Shown here: one piece after another, positions 17,629 to 26,226 of the stretch | Layout of the letters: each line of letters begins with the position of its first letter | Position numbering within the stretch: position 1 is the stretch's first letter | Assembly: GCA_007694115.1 (NCBI GenBank) | Contig: RECJ01000176.1 | Coordinates: forward strand, 1 to 41,382 | Direction: 5' to 3' | Source of the DNA: Leptolyngbya sp. DLM2.Bin27 | Lineage (GTDB): Bacteria; Cyanobacteriota; Cyanobacteriia; Phormidesmidales; Phormidesmidaceae | DNA length: 41,382 nt | Notes under the pieces: generated by a model | Databases searched by the model: none | Told to the model about the DNA's origin: nothing | What the model saw: the letters and a program-made list of their open reading frames with translations, nothing else | Program-made: the position numbers and the translations under genes

Positions 17629-17766
17629 GCCGGTATTCTCCCCGTCTTTGCACTATTAACGATAGGCCACTTTAGGGCGTTTACCGCGATCGCCACACAG
17701 CTTTTTGCTAGCGTAGATTTGCTGAGCTACACTGGCTCGACGGCAATCTCTGGAAGGGTTAACGCG

Positions 17767-18474
17767 ATGCGGACAAAACAGGTTGTCATACTAACGCTGT
17801 CTCTGGTTATGGGCCTGACCGCAGGCGCAGCGGCCGCCACTGCGTTTTACTGGCACCGGGCCACGGCGCTGCCCACCTGGTACAACACCAGCGGGGCCAA
17901 TACCGCCGTCGCCGACGTGAGCACGGGCGGCAACCTGCTAGGGTCCAAGCTGGCCAGCGGCCAGGGGGTGCGCTTTGGCGACAACAACCGGGTTGAGATT
18001 TCGCTCACCGAGGCTGAATTGACTCAGCTGTTGGCCGAGGGCATTGCCCAAACCCCCCAGGCGGCGGCGTTTTTGCCCGCCGCCCGGAGCCTCAATACCA
18101 CGATTACTGGCGATCGCGTCTCTGGAGGCATGGTCGTCAACCCCGCCGATATTCCCACCCAAAACCTGCCGCCCCAGGCCCGCCAGGCGTTAGAGACTGC
18201 CTTTAGCACGATCCCGATGCTGGGCGATCGCCCCCTCTACATCGGCATCGAGGGCAGCCCCCAGGTCAGCAATGGCCGCCTGGTGCTGGGCAACGATACC
18301 CGGGTGCAGATTGGCCGGGTGAATTTATCCCTTGAGGATGTCTCGCGGCTCACGGGCATCAGCCCGGCCCAGCTGAATGAGCGCATCAACCTGGCCCTGC
18401 CCCAGGCGGGCCTCACCCTCGACGGGCTAGAGTTTATCAACGGCGAAGCGGTACTGCGGGGCGTTACCCAGTAG
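17767..18474 (+). CDS. Conserved hypothetical secreted or anchored protein
   Basis: A 235-residue protein starting MRTKQVVILTLSLVMGLTAG, a signal peptide or single N-terminal anchor. The rest is extracytoplasmic in character: residues ~80-235 alternate short strands and helices (VEISLTEAELTQLLAEGIAQ; the segment ending LEFINGEAVLRGVTQ resembles cyanobacterial proteins binding or lining membranes). No catalytic motif is visible. GGAAGG 9 nt upstream supports the ATG at 17767 over an earlier in-frame start at 17719. It ends 7 bp before the convergent cupin gene. Function is unknown. Confidence 0.72.
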   Translation: MRTKQVVILTLSLVMGLTAGAAAATAFYWHRATALPTWYNTSGANTAVADVSTGGNLLGSKLASGQGVRFGDNNRVEISLTEAELTQLLAEGIAQTPQAAAFLPAARSLNTTITGDRVSGGMVVNPADIPTQNLPPQARQALETAFSTIPMLGDRPLYIGIEGSPQVSNGRLVLGNDTRVQIGRVNLSLEDVSRLTGISPAQLNERINLALPQAGLTLDGLEFINGEAVLRGVTQ

Positions 18475-18481
18475 GGGCCAA

Positions 18482-18946
18482 TCAATAGGCCGTGCCGTCT
18501 TTGTGACAGAACACCCATTCGCCATCTACAAGCTGGGCGGTGATGTCGTCGTCAGGATAGGTCACCTGATCGCCGGGAGTTCTGTCCCCCACGTCCAGAT
18601 AGACGACTTCTGTATCGGTTTCATTCACCAGGCGATGGGCGTTGCCTGAGCCTGCCTTGAAGCCAGCGCACATGCCGGGTTCAAGTGTCGTGCGGCCAGC
18701 ATCGGTGTACAGAGTGGGATGGCCAACGACTACATAGATAAATTCATCCTGCTGACTATGAGCGTGGCGCAGGGCCGACACCGCCTGCGGCGCTAGGGTG
18801 GTGAGGTTGACACCAAAGTTTGAGAGGCCAAATAGGTCACCGAGGGGGCGCTTGATGCGGCCCGCCATCTGGGCGGCGAAGGGTGCGGGATAGTTGGAGG
18901 GCTTGGTTCTGGGTGGGGCCTGGGCGGCTGCGATCGCGGGGGTCAT
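18482..18946 (-). CDS. Cupin-domain protein
   Basis: A 154-residue small beta-barrel protein. The first cupin motif is visible as HAHSQQDEFIYVVVG (two His and a Glu that bind metal) and the second as GFKAGSGNAHRLVNET, so the metal site appears complete. Cupins of this size include sugar isomerases, dioxygenases and sensors, and the substrate cannot be told here. Its ATG overlaps the stop of the DUF2283 gene by 4 bp (ATGA), so the two are translationally coupled. Confidence 0.88.
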   Translation of the reverse strand: MTPAIAAAQAPPRTKPSNYPAPFAAQMAGRIKRPLGDLFGLSNFGVNLTTLAPQAVSALRHAHSQQDEFIYVVVGHPTLYTDAGRTTLEPGMCAGFKAGSGNAHRLVNETDTEVVYLDVGDRTPGDQVTYPDDDITAQLVDGEWVFCHKDGTAY

Positions 18947-19260
18947 GCGCTCTGTAGAAAAATGTGCTGATTCTGCAAAATTTGCTTGGCAAATGAAAGC
19001 TTTGACCGCAGATCTGCATCTGCCAAGGTTTCTAAAAAGCTCAGAAATTCCACTTGTTGGCCAGGGCTTTTAAAGGGAAGTGCCTTGGTGGCTAAGTTGG
19101 GCAAATTTGCCCTAACTCGCAGTACTTCGACCCCAACTACCTGATTCGCAGCGTCATAGTCATACACCACATCAGCTTCAATCGATGCCGAGTCTGTCAC
19201 CTCACCATCGAGGAGCCGCAGATACAGGGCATCCGCCTCTGAGTCGAATTGGATCTTCAT
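18943..19260 (-). CDS. DUF2283 domain protein
   Basis: A 105-residue protein whose N-terminal half matches DUF2283: start MKIQFDSEADALYLRLLDGE, then VVYDYDAANQVVGVEVLRVR. The C-terminal ~45 residues are helical. The family has no known function. Some members sit near toxin-antitoxin-like or phage genes, but there is no partner toxin here. It is the first gene of a two-gene unit with the overlapping cupin gene. Confidence 0.85.
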   Translation of the reverse strand: MKIQFDSEADALYLRLLDGEVTDSASIEADVVYDYDAANQVVGVEVLRVRANLPNLATKALPFKSPGQQVEFLSFLETLADADLRSKLSFAKQILQNQHIFLQSA

Positions 19261-19283
19261 AGTCTGCCTCGCGATGGGTGAAA

Positions 19284-19348
19284 AGAAACCGGGGTTCTAG
19301 CGGGGTGTTTGCCCCGGCCCAAGGGCTGGGCCGAGAAACCCGGTTTCT
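19284..19348. repeat. Cluster of palindromes between ndk and DUF2283
   Basis: Four self-complementary elements are packed into 65 bp: AGAAACCGGGGTTCT (19284-19298), CGGGG-tgtttg-CCCCG (19301-19316), GGCCCA-agggc-TGGGCC (19316-19332) and AGAAACCCGGTTTCT (19334-19348). The outer two are copies of one motif. The cluster lies 10 bp past the ndk stop and may end its transcript. Confidence 0.6.
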
Positions 19349-19358
19349 GGGCTCGGGT

Positions 19359-19808
19359 CTATTCGTAGAGCCAGCCCTTAGCGGCGGATTCCCAGCTGAC
19401 CAGTTCGCTCTCGGTAAACCACAGGGCGATCTCGGTCTGGGCAGTCTCGGGGGCGTCGGAGCCGTGGATGATATTGCGGCCCACGGTCACGCCCAGGTCG
19501 CCGCGAATGGTGCCGGGGTCAGCCTCTAGGGGCTTGGTTGCGCCGATGATTTTGCGGGCCGAGGCGATCACGCCCTCGCCTTCCCACACCATGGCCACCA
19601 CCGGGCCAGAGGTGATAAAGTCAACCAGGCCAGCAAAGAAGGGCCGCTCGCGGTGCACGTCGTAGTGCTTCTCCGCCAGCTCGCGGGAGACAGCCATCAA
19701 CTTCATGCCCACGAGGGTGAAGCCCTTGGTTTCAAACCGACCGATGATGTTGCTGACCAGGCCGCGCTGCACGCCGTCGGGCTTGATCATCAAAAAAGTG
19801 CGTTCCAT
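19359..19808 (-). CDS. ndk: Nucleoside diphosphate kinase
   Basis: Transfers the gamma phosphate of ATP to nucleoside diphosphates, keeping NTP and dNTP pools balanced. The 149-residue protein is full length, starting [18 protein letters not shown]. The phosphorylated histidine is His115 in NIIHGSD, and the ATP-binding block [16 protein letters not shown] is intact. It is a cytoplasmic housekeeping enzyme. It is followed by the palindrome cluster and then the DUF2283/cupin pair on the same strand. Confidence 0.97.
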   Translation of the reverse strand: MERTFLMIKPDGVQRGLVSNIIGRFETKGFTLVGMKLMAVSRELAEKHYDVHRERPFFAGLVDFITSGPVVAMVWEGEGVIASARKIIGATKPLEADPGTIRGDLGVTVGRNIIHGSDAPETAQTEIALWFTESELVSWESAAKGWLYE

Positions 19809-19934
19809 AGATACCTGTTCCTAATACTGGGTGAAAGAATTGGTTCCGAAAGGGTCTGCGGTAAAAGACCTTCACCATGGTCAGAAACGGCGGCCACTTT
19901 GTAAAGGATTTAGCCAAAGATTTATGGTTTGGGG

Positions 19935-19972
19935 ATAACCGTCCCCTGAGCGGAGTCGAAGGGGACGGTTAT
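19935..19972 (-). terminator. 12-bp hairpin at the end of the 19969-20583 gene
   Basis: ATAACCGTCCCC and GGGGACGGTTAT pair perfectly around a 14-nt loop, CTGAGCGGAGTCGAA-like, a sequence frequent in dispersed bacterial repeats. One arm overlaps the stop codon of the membrane protein gene, so the hairpin probably ends or protects that transcript. Confidence 0.6.
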
Positions 19973-20583
19973 GGGGACTTAGGCACAGGCCAATAGCGAT
20001 CGCCCGCCCCATCGTACCGCCAGCCACAGCCATCGGGGTCGCGCTGGCGGCTCCAGCCAGAAAACGTAGCCCTGGTGCGGTAGAGCATCAGCTCAGCCTC
20101 GGAGCAGCCCAGTCGCTGGGCCAGGTCGGCGGCGGTGAGGCAGAGGGCGATGGCCAAGGGCCGGTCTCTGACCAACGCAGCGGCCTGGGGATCTACCGCC
20201 GTCTGGCTCCGGGATCGAAAGGTGTAGAGCACGTCGCCGGCGGCGGTGGGTTCAAAGTCGCCCCAAAAGTCTTTGGCCCGCTGGTCGAGAAACTGGCGGG
20301 CCTCGCCGCCGGGGATCTGGGCTGCGATCGCAAAGTCGAGCACGCTAATGCGCCCCTGCTGAGCGGCAATCTGGGCGTAAAATATCTGGTGCAGCGTCTG
20401 CTCGTGGGCCCGCCGCCGCTGCCACCCCCAGAACGCCGCCCCCGCCAGACCACCCACCACCAGCCAGGGCAGCAGCAGCCAAACCAGCAGCACCGCTAAA
20501 CCGGCGACTGCGGCCAGTCCCAGAGCCACTTTCAGGCGATAGTCAAGCCCCGCACCGGGGCGATGGAAAGTCCGCAGAGGCAT
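19969..20583 (-). CDS. Hypothetical membrane protein with a cytoplasmic C-terminal domain
   Basis: A 204-residue protein. Residues ~18-55 form one or two transmembrane helices (VALGLAAVAGLAVLLVWLLL, then VVGGLAGAAFWGW), followed by a basic QRRR stop-transfer. The next ~70 residues (YAQIAAQQGRISVLDFAIAA onward) look like a winged-helix-type fold. The C-terminus (LAQRLGCSEAELMLYRTRA) looks like a second helix-turn-helix-like segment. I do not recognise the family; a membrane-tethered regulator is possible but speculative. It is divergent from the gene at 20639, with only 55 bp between them. Confidence 0.7.
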   Translation of the reverse strand: MPLRTFHRPGAGLDYRLKVALGLAAVAGLAVLLVWLLLPWLVVGGLAGAAFWGWQRRRAHEQTLHQIFYAQIAAQQGRISVLDFAIAAQIPGGEARQFLDQRAKDFWGDFEPTAAGDVLYTFRSRSQTAVDPQAAALVRDRPLAIALCLTAADLAQRLGCSEAELMLYRTRATFSGWSRQRDPDGCGWRYDGAGDRYWPVPKSP

Positions 20584-20638
20584 ATATTCTCAGAGTGAAC
20601 CGCTTGCGTACATTGTTTTCTATGCTGCCACAGCCGCC

Positions 20639-21148
20639 ATGCTAACCTTTGCCACCCCCGCCGACGAGGCCCAGGCCGCCGAACTGCTCCAGCCCTGCCT
20701 GATTCGCGTCGTTGACAACATTCGCAAGCACACCGAAACCCTCGACTGGCGCAGTGAGTATTTAGAACAGGTGCGCTGGCCGGGCACCGCTACCGCCGAC
20801 CAACGCCAGCAGGTGCGCGACCTGGCGGCCCAGCTGCAAGAGGCCTCCCCAGAGCAGTCAGCGGCGATTCGCCAGCAGCTAGCTCAGCTGCCCACCCCCA
20901 CCCCCGCCTACGAGCTGAGACTAACCGAGGGTAGCGCCCTGACCGACAACAACCGCACCGCCACCCTAGATGTGTGGGAGCTGTGCTTTGGCGTCTGCTT
21001 TAGCGACTATCAGCCCCAGCGGCCCGCCTCGGTTGACCCCACCCTGCTGGCCGACGACGGCGAAATCAACTGGCTGGCCCTCGACGACAAGGCCAAAGCC
21101 CTGGTAGAACAGGCCATTGGCCAAGCCATTGATCAGGCTACTGGCTAG
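20639..21148 (+). CDS. Hypothetical soluble protein
   Basis: A 169-residue acidic protein with no signal peptide or membrane segment. The N-terminal two-thirds is helical and Gln/Ala-rich (AAELLQPCLIRVVDNIRKHT, then ATADQRQQVRDLAAQLQEAS). The middle contains the segment LDVWELCFGVCFSDYQP. I know no function and see no catalytic motif. Its length and codon usage match its neighbours, so it is probably real and cyanobacterial. It is divergent from the membrane protein gene at 19969-20583. Confidence 0.68.
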   Translation: MLTFATPADEAQAAELLQPCLIRVVDNIRKHTETLDWRSEYLEQVRWPGTATADQRQQVRDLAAQLQEASPEQSAAIRQQLAQLPTPTPAYELRLTEGSALTDNNRTATLDVWELCFGVCFSDYQPQRPASVDPTLLADDGEINWLALDDKAKALVEQAIGQAIDQATG

Positions 21149-21367
21149 TGCTTTGTCAAGCTTTAATTTGTAGGTTTGACGCTGCACTAGGCTGGTCAGC
21201 AGATATAGGGCGACTCTTGGGGTGTGTGTCAGGTTTTAGGTGTTGGGTGTCAGGTTCAGGGCGAGGCCCAGGCAGATCCATGCGGCACAATGGGAGAATA
21301 GTGTTTCATTAGTTTTTCATTCCAGTCCAGCTCCTGAGCTGGGCTGGGCACATTCCTCGGTTACTCC

Positions 21368-22246
21368 ATGCTTGACCTGCACAGCCACACCACCTTTTCA
21401 GACGGCACCCTGACCCCAGCGGCGCTGGTGGCGGCGGCGATCGCAGCGGGGGTTAAGGCGCTGGCCATCACCGACCACGACACCCTAGCGGGGTGGGATG
21501 AGGCGATTGCCGCCGCCGGAGACGAGCTAGAAATCGTGCCGGGGGTCGAGCTGAGCACGGTGGAAAACGGGCGATCGCTCCACATTCTCGGGTTTTATCC
21601 CCATCGCGCCACCCTAGAACCGCCCCTGGTAGAGCGAATTGCGGGCCGCCACCGCCGCGCCCAGCAAATGGTCGAAAAGCTGGCCGAACTGGGCTTTCCG
21701 GTCGAGCTACCCGCCATGCGGGGCCACATGGCCCCCGGTCGGCCCCACATTGCGGCGGCCCTGGTCAAGGCGGGCCATGTGGGGTCAAAACGCGAGGCCT
21801 TTGACCGCTGGTTGGGCGACCACGGCCCCGCCTACGTCCAGTACGAAAAATTTTCTGCCGCCGAGGGGATTCAGCTACTGCGCGACTGCGGCGCGGTGCC
21901 GGTGTGGGCACACCCCTGCCTGTTTAAGGGGTCTACAGTAACGGCGCTGCTGCCCCAGCTGGTGGAGGCGGGGTTGATGGGGGTTGAGGTCTACCACCCC
22001 CACCACAGCCCCAGCGACGTGCGGCGGCTAGAAGACTACTGCCACAGCCACGGGCTGGTGATGACCGGCGGCAGCGACTACCACGGCCCACCCGAGACTC
22101 AGACCCCAGGCAAACCTGGGGCCGCCGAGAAACGTCAGGAGAAGCAGGCTGTGGGGCTTAACCAGCTGAATATTTCCCTCGATTTGCTGACTCCGCTGCG
22201 GCAAGCCGCAACGACATTGGGGCAAGGTCTCGGCCACCATGGTTGA
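21368..22246 (+). CDS. PHP-domain phosphoesterase (YciV/TrpH-like)
   Basis: A metal-dependent phosphoesterase of the polymerase-and-histidinol-phosphatase superfamily. Visible metal-ligand motifs are DLHSHTTFSDG at the N-terminus, ITDHDT (about 34-39), PGVELST (about 58-64), WAHPCL (about 179-184) and GSDYHGP (about 234-240). The closest known biochemistry is the RNase AM / 3',5'-nucleoside bisphosphate phosphatase group, which hydrolyses pAp and short 5'-phosphorylated RNA; that is inferred from the single-domain architecture. The last 8 bp overlap the start of the next gene, implying translational coupling. Confidence 0.9.
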   Translation: MLDLHSHTTFSDGTLTPAALVAAAIAAGVKALAITDHDTLAGWDEAIAAAGDELEIVPGVELSTVENGRSLHILGFYPHRATLEPPLVERIAGRHRRAQQMVEKLAELGFPVELPAMRGHMAPGRPHIAAALVKAGHVGSKREAFDRWLGDHGPAYVQYEKFSAAEGIQLLRDCGAVPVWAHPCLFKGSTVTALLPQLVEAGLMGVEVYHPHHSPSDVRRLEDYCHSHGLVMTGGSDYHGPPETQTPGKPGAAEKRQEKQAVGLNQLNISLDLLTPLRQAATTLGQGLGHHG

Positions 22247-25200
22247 TTGTTGCTTCACCTGGGCTGGGCCGCTGCCTGGGGTTTTGGGCCTCAGCCTCCC
22301 GAGCCTAGGGCTGGGGCAGATGACTGACCTATCAGCCCTGACCATCGTGTTTTTAGCCGGGCTGTCGCGGGCGGTGGGGGAGGCGATTGTGCTGTTTGTC
22401 AACCAGGTTAAGCCGCTGCGGTTTGTGCTCAGCCTGGTGCTCTCGGCGCTGTTGTTTGTGGCGGTCTACCTGTTTTGGGGGTTGAGTATTTGGGTGGCTA
22501 GCCGCTGGCTGCTAGAGCAGTCTGTGCCCTGGCGGGCGATCCGAGACAGCCTCACCCTGAGCTACATTCCGCTGATGTTTAGCTTTTTGGGGGCCATGCC
22601 CTACCTGGGGGTGCCGGTGCAGCGGGTGCTGGCCCTGTTTACCCTGCTGCTGCTGGTGGTGAACCTGTCAATTTTGGGCGATCTGTCAGTCACCGAGGCG
22701 ATTGTCCATGCGGTGCTGGGCTGGCTGGTGTTGCAGGTGGTGCAGCAGACCACCCTGGCCCAGCCGGTGGTCAAGCTGGGGCGCTGGCTGACCAACTGGA
22801 CGGCGGGGGTCAATCTGGTGCGCGATCGCAGCCAGCTCCAGTCGTTGATTGCCGCCAACCCCCTCGGCCCCGGCGATGGCATTACCCTAGCGCCAGCGGC
22901 TTTTACCGCCGATCAGTACCCGCCCGCAGCGCCAGCGATTAAACCCCTATCGCTGCGATCGCGGCGGCTCACCCTGTCATGGATCTATCTGGGCCTGGGC
23001 CTGCTGGCGCTGGTGGTGGCCCTCAGCCTAGAGCCCCTACGCACCCTGATCACCACCTGGTATGGCCAAAGCCGCCCGGCCCGCTGGCTGGCCGATTTGA
23101 TCTGGGTAGGAGCAATCGCCCTGGTGGTCGGAGCCATGCTGGCTCCGCTTGAGGCCTTGGGCTGGTGGGCCGGCTGGTACGGCGATGACGAGTCGCCCCC
23201 CGCCCCACCCCCCAGTCCCCCAGGCCATGTTGACCTTGCGGCCAAACGGTTTATCGTCTACCTCGACGGCATCAACCAGGCCACCGCCACCTACCTGCCC
23301 ACCGTCGCCCGCTACCTCGACCAGCTAGATCAGGTGCTGCCTCCAGACATCATCCTGGTCAAGGGGCTGCTGTCTTACTCGGTGCTCAACCGAGCGCTGA
23401 CCGAAAACCGCCCCCTGGCCTTTTTTTGGCGCTGGGTCGAAACCCTAACCCAGCGGCTTGGCCCCTGGGTGGGCATGATCATCAACATTCGCAATGTGCT
23501 GATTGTGGCAGTGTCGGCTGATCAGCGCTTTGGCCCAATCTACAACCAGGGCATTGCCCAGCGGGTCTATGAAAGCCTGATGCACCACGGCTACCCCGCC
23601 GATGGTGGCATTCCCCTCACCCTGATTGGCTACAGCGGCGGCGGGCAGATCGCCATGGGCATCATGCCCTTTCTCAAGCGGGCGCTAGGTGCCCCAGTTG
23701 AGGTGATTTCCCTGGCCGGGGTGATCAGCGGCAATAGCCAGGTGCTAGAGGCGGAGCAGCTCTACCACCTGGTGGGGGCCAAAGACCCGGTCGAGCGCCT
23801 GGGGCCAATTATGTTTCCGCGCCGCTGGGCGATCGCCCCCCTGAGCTACTGGAACCGGGCCAAGCGCAAGGGCAACATTACCTTCATTCCCCTCGGCCCG
23901 GTGGGTCACCAGGTGCCCGGCGGCGTGCTCGACGACCAGGCCTTTTTGCCCGATGGCCGCAGCCACCTGCAACAGACCCTCGATTTTACCCTCGACATTC
24001 TGGTGGGCGACCTGCGCGAACACCTAGACCACCAAAAAATCCAGGTGACTCAGCCGGGCAACTACTACCAGTTTCAAAGCGCCCCCTTTAACCACCCCAG
24101 CTACTACCGGGTGCAGTCTACCCTGGCCCAGCCCTGGTACCAGCCCGTTGGCCCCTGGGTCGGGCGGCTGGTGCTGCCTGAGCCCGACCAGCGCCCTGAC
24201 CTAGACGGGGTGTGGCTCGATCTGCTACACGCCCCTGCGGCCTACCAAACCTGGGTCGGGCAGCGAGTTGGGCTGCGTTGGCGGTGCGCCCCCGGCCTCA
24301 AAAAGCGCTTTCTAGCCGTCACCCGCGACATTCACTTCAGCACCGATGCCGAGGCCTCCCACCGCGATGGCCTGATATTGCCCTCCCGCCTCAACCACTG
24401 GCGGCTGGTGACGCCGCTTGAGTCGCTGGCGGGGGCGCGCCCCGTCGACGACATTCTCGTCAAGCTGCCCGAGCGGGTCAGCGTGGCGGCTGACCCCAGC
24501 CCGGCAGGAGCAGCGGCGGCTCTAATGCAACCGTCAACATCCAAAGTTCACAAAGCACTGACCATGACGATTGACCATGAGCCCATCCAAATTGCTGGCG
24601 TCTACTACGCCCTGGTGCAGTTTCTTAGGCCCATTGATGAGGCCCTAGAACGCTACCGGGTAGTGCACTACAACCCCACTACCCAGGCCTTTGACGGGCT
24701 CGAAGAAACAGTGCGGCTGCCGACGGTGGTGCGCGATCGCGACGGCATCGATGCGGCCACCAACCGAGACCTAGAGCGATCGCCCCTCAATGGCACAGGC
24801 TGGTATATCCACGGAGCCCAGGCCCATGACGGTGAGTTTGTCGTGCAGGCGCTGCGGCCCCGCTGTCTGGTTCAGCTGCGGCCCGACCGGGTGATCTCCA
24901 GTGCTCGCCAGGGGCGGCAGTACCTGCGCCGCGAGTCGTGGGGCGATTTGGTCCAGAAAAAGGGCACCACCGAGTCAGTGCTGATCGCCCCCAACGCCGC
25001 CACCGATCAAGCTGCGATCGCCCAGTGGCGGTTGGGCGATCGGGCACTGCTGGTACATGTCTACGGCGGCATCGGTGGGGCCAAACGCGAACCCGCCGCC
25101 AAAGGCCCAGTTTACTTTGGCCACTTTGCCTACGGCATCGCCACGGTGGTGCGTGAGCCCATCGCCCAAGAGCTTCAGTTCGACATTCGCTACCACCAGG

Positions 25201-25874
25201 TCTACACCCACAATCGGCGTGGGCTGGTGGCAGGCACCCTCGACTGGTCGCTGTACATGGGCGATCGCCAGTGGGGATTTGCGGGCACCCGTCCGGTTTC
25301 AGATATTTTGATCAAACTGCCCGCCTATACCGAGCCCTTTGACATTGATGACCGGACTTGGGCCGCGATTGACGACCTGCGCCTAGAGCTAGAGCTGATG
25401 ACCGCCCGCTACCGCATTGGCGACGGCACTGGCGTCACCTACGTCGGCCCGGCCAACAACTGCGCCCAAGACTCTAACCAAGCCATGTACGCCAGCGCCA
25501 CCCACCTAGAGGCCGCCCTGGTTGCTCACCGCGCCACCCTAGATACCTGGGAAGCCGAAAACCCTGCCCAAGCCCGGCAGTTTCAGCAGTTGCTCAGTCT
25601 ACGCCGTAACCTTCAGCAAGAGCTACTGCCCTTAGGCAGCGCCCGAGCCGACTGGGCCGACCAGCAGGCCTCCCTGGGCAGCAACCTGTCAGACTTCCCC
25701 CTCAAAACCCTGGGGCGTGGTCTGCTGAGCTGGCGCACGATGCTGCCCCGCAAAGCCAGCGACACCATCACCCAGCTTTGCCTGCGCCACGGTGCCGCCC
25801 TGTGGGTGTTGCGCACCAACCAAATCGGCGGCTATGACCCAGACATTGAACCCCTGGCCCCGGCCACCCTGTAA
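22239..25874 (+). CDS. Large membrane protein with an alpha/beta-hydrolase domain and a duplicated C-terminal module
   Basis: 1211 residues. The N-terminal ~330 contain several transmembrane helices and a linker. Residues ~345-595 look like an alpha/beta hydrolase: nucleophile elbow GYSGGG (Ser466), acid in GAKD (Asp516) and His557 in GPVGHQV. The C-terminal half repeats a module with the signature RPVxDILxKLP (near 735 and 1030). A conserved-looking GPANNCAQDSNQ follows, with Cys1075. Similar cyanobacterial proteins have been labelled predicted Abi/CAAX proteases; I cannot confirm that and see no CAAX glutamate motif. The ATG at 22239 overlaps the PHP gene; an ATG at 22320, just before the first clear helix, is an equally good start. 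A lipase- or esterase-like activity is inferred only. Confidence 0.8.
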   Translation: MVDCCFTWAGPLPGVLGLSLPSLGLGQMTDLSALTIVFLAGLSRAVGEAIVLFVNQVKPLRFVLSLVLSALLFVAVYLFWGLSIWVASRWLLEQSVPWRAIRDSLTLSYIPLMFSFLGAMPYLGVPVQRVLALFTLLLLVVNLSILGDLSVTEAIVHAVLGWLVLQVVQQTTLAQPVVKLGRWLTNWTAGVNLVRDRSQLQSLIAANPLGPGDGITLAPAAFTADQYPPAAPAIKPLSLRSRRLTLSWIYLGLGLLALVVALSLEPLRTLITTWYGQSRPARWLADLIWVGAIALVVGAMLAPLEALGWWAGWYGDDESPPAPPPSPPGHVDLAAKRFIVYLDGINQATATYLPTVARYLDQLDQVLPPDIILVKGLLSYSVLNRALTENRPLAFFWRWVETLTQRLGPWVGMIINIRNVLIVAVSADQRFGPIYNQGIAQRVYESLMHHGYPADGGIPLTLIGYSGGGQIAMGIMPFLKRALGAPVEVISLAGVISGNSQVLEAEQLYHLVGAKDPVERLGPIMFPRRWAIAPLSYWNRAKRKGNITFIPLGPVGHQVPGGVLDDQAFLPDGRSHLQQTLDFTLDILVGDLREHLDHQKIQVTQPGNYYQFQSAPFNHPSYYRVQSTLAQPWYQPVGPWVGRLVLPEPDQRPDLDGVWLDLLHAPAAYQTWVGQRVGLRWRCAPGLKKRFLAVTRDIHFSTDAEASHRDGLILPSRLNHWRLVTPLESLAGARPVDDILVKLPERVSVAADPSPAGAAAALMQPSTSKVHKALTMTIDHEPIQIAGVYYALVQFLRPIDEALERYRVVHYNPTTQAFDGLEETVRLPTVVRDRDGIDAATNRDLERSPLNGTGWYIHGAQAHDGEFVVQALRPRCLVQLRPDRVISSARQGRQYLRRESWGDLVQKKGTTESVLIAPNAATDQAAIAQWRLGDRALLVHVYGGIGGAKREPAAKGPVYFGHFAYGIATVVREPIAQELQFDIRYHQVYTHNRRGLVAGTLDWSLYMGDRQWGFAGTRPVSDILIKLPAYTEPFDIDDRTWAAIDDLRLELELMTARYRIGDGTGVTYVGPANNCAQDSNQAMYASATHLEAALVAHRATLDTWEAENPAQARQFQQLLSLRRNLQQELLPLGSARADWADQQASLGSNLSDFPLKTLGRGLLSWRTMLPRKASDTITQLCLRHGAALWVLRTNQIGGYDPDIEPLAPATL

Positions 25875-26226
25875 GTCGTTTTTGACGTTGTTTCTGTGAG
25901 TTGTCTCAGACAGACCACTCAGTAACGCTCATATAAAGATGAAATAAAAGATATATCGGGAACTTTATGGGTTTCTTACGGATCTGTTATTAAAGAGCTA
26001 GTAAATGTACGTAAGCGTCTACGCAGAATTTTTTGGGGTGGCAGACCTTGGCGGTAGCTAAGCTAATCACCTTCCTGGCGTTGCCAGGGGGCTTTTGGGG
26101 TGTCACTCCAGGGGCCAGAGAGACAAGGCTCAGGGCTAGCCTAAAGTCTAGACAGAGCCCGGACAAAGCTCAGACAGGGCTCAGACAGGGCTCAGAAATT
26201 AGAACAGCTGTTACTGCGGTTATGCC
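25875..26226. other. Intergenic region upstream of the FecR gene
   Basis: About 350 bp. It begins AT-rich (ATATAAAGATGAAATAAAAGA), so promoter-like boxes are plausible but not unique. A small hairpin, CCTGGC-gtt-GCCAGG, lies at 26074-26088. The 11-bp tandem array at 26151-26194 ends 32 bp before the FecR start codon. An ORF at 26033-26233 covers the repeats and has no protein-like features. Confidence 0.55.
26151..26194. repeat. 11-bp tandem repeat array, four units
   Basis: Units GACAGAGCCCG, GACAAAGCTCA, GACAGGGCTCA and GACAGGGCTCA follow without gaps. A fifth related unit, GACAAGGCTCA, lies at 26122-26132. The period is close to one helical turn, so bound proteins would lie on one face of the DNA. 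The position, directly before the FecR-domain gene, suggests either a regulatory array or a transcribed leader repeat. Confidence 0.7.
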
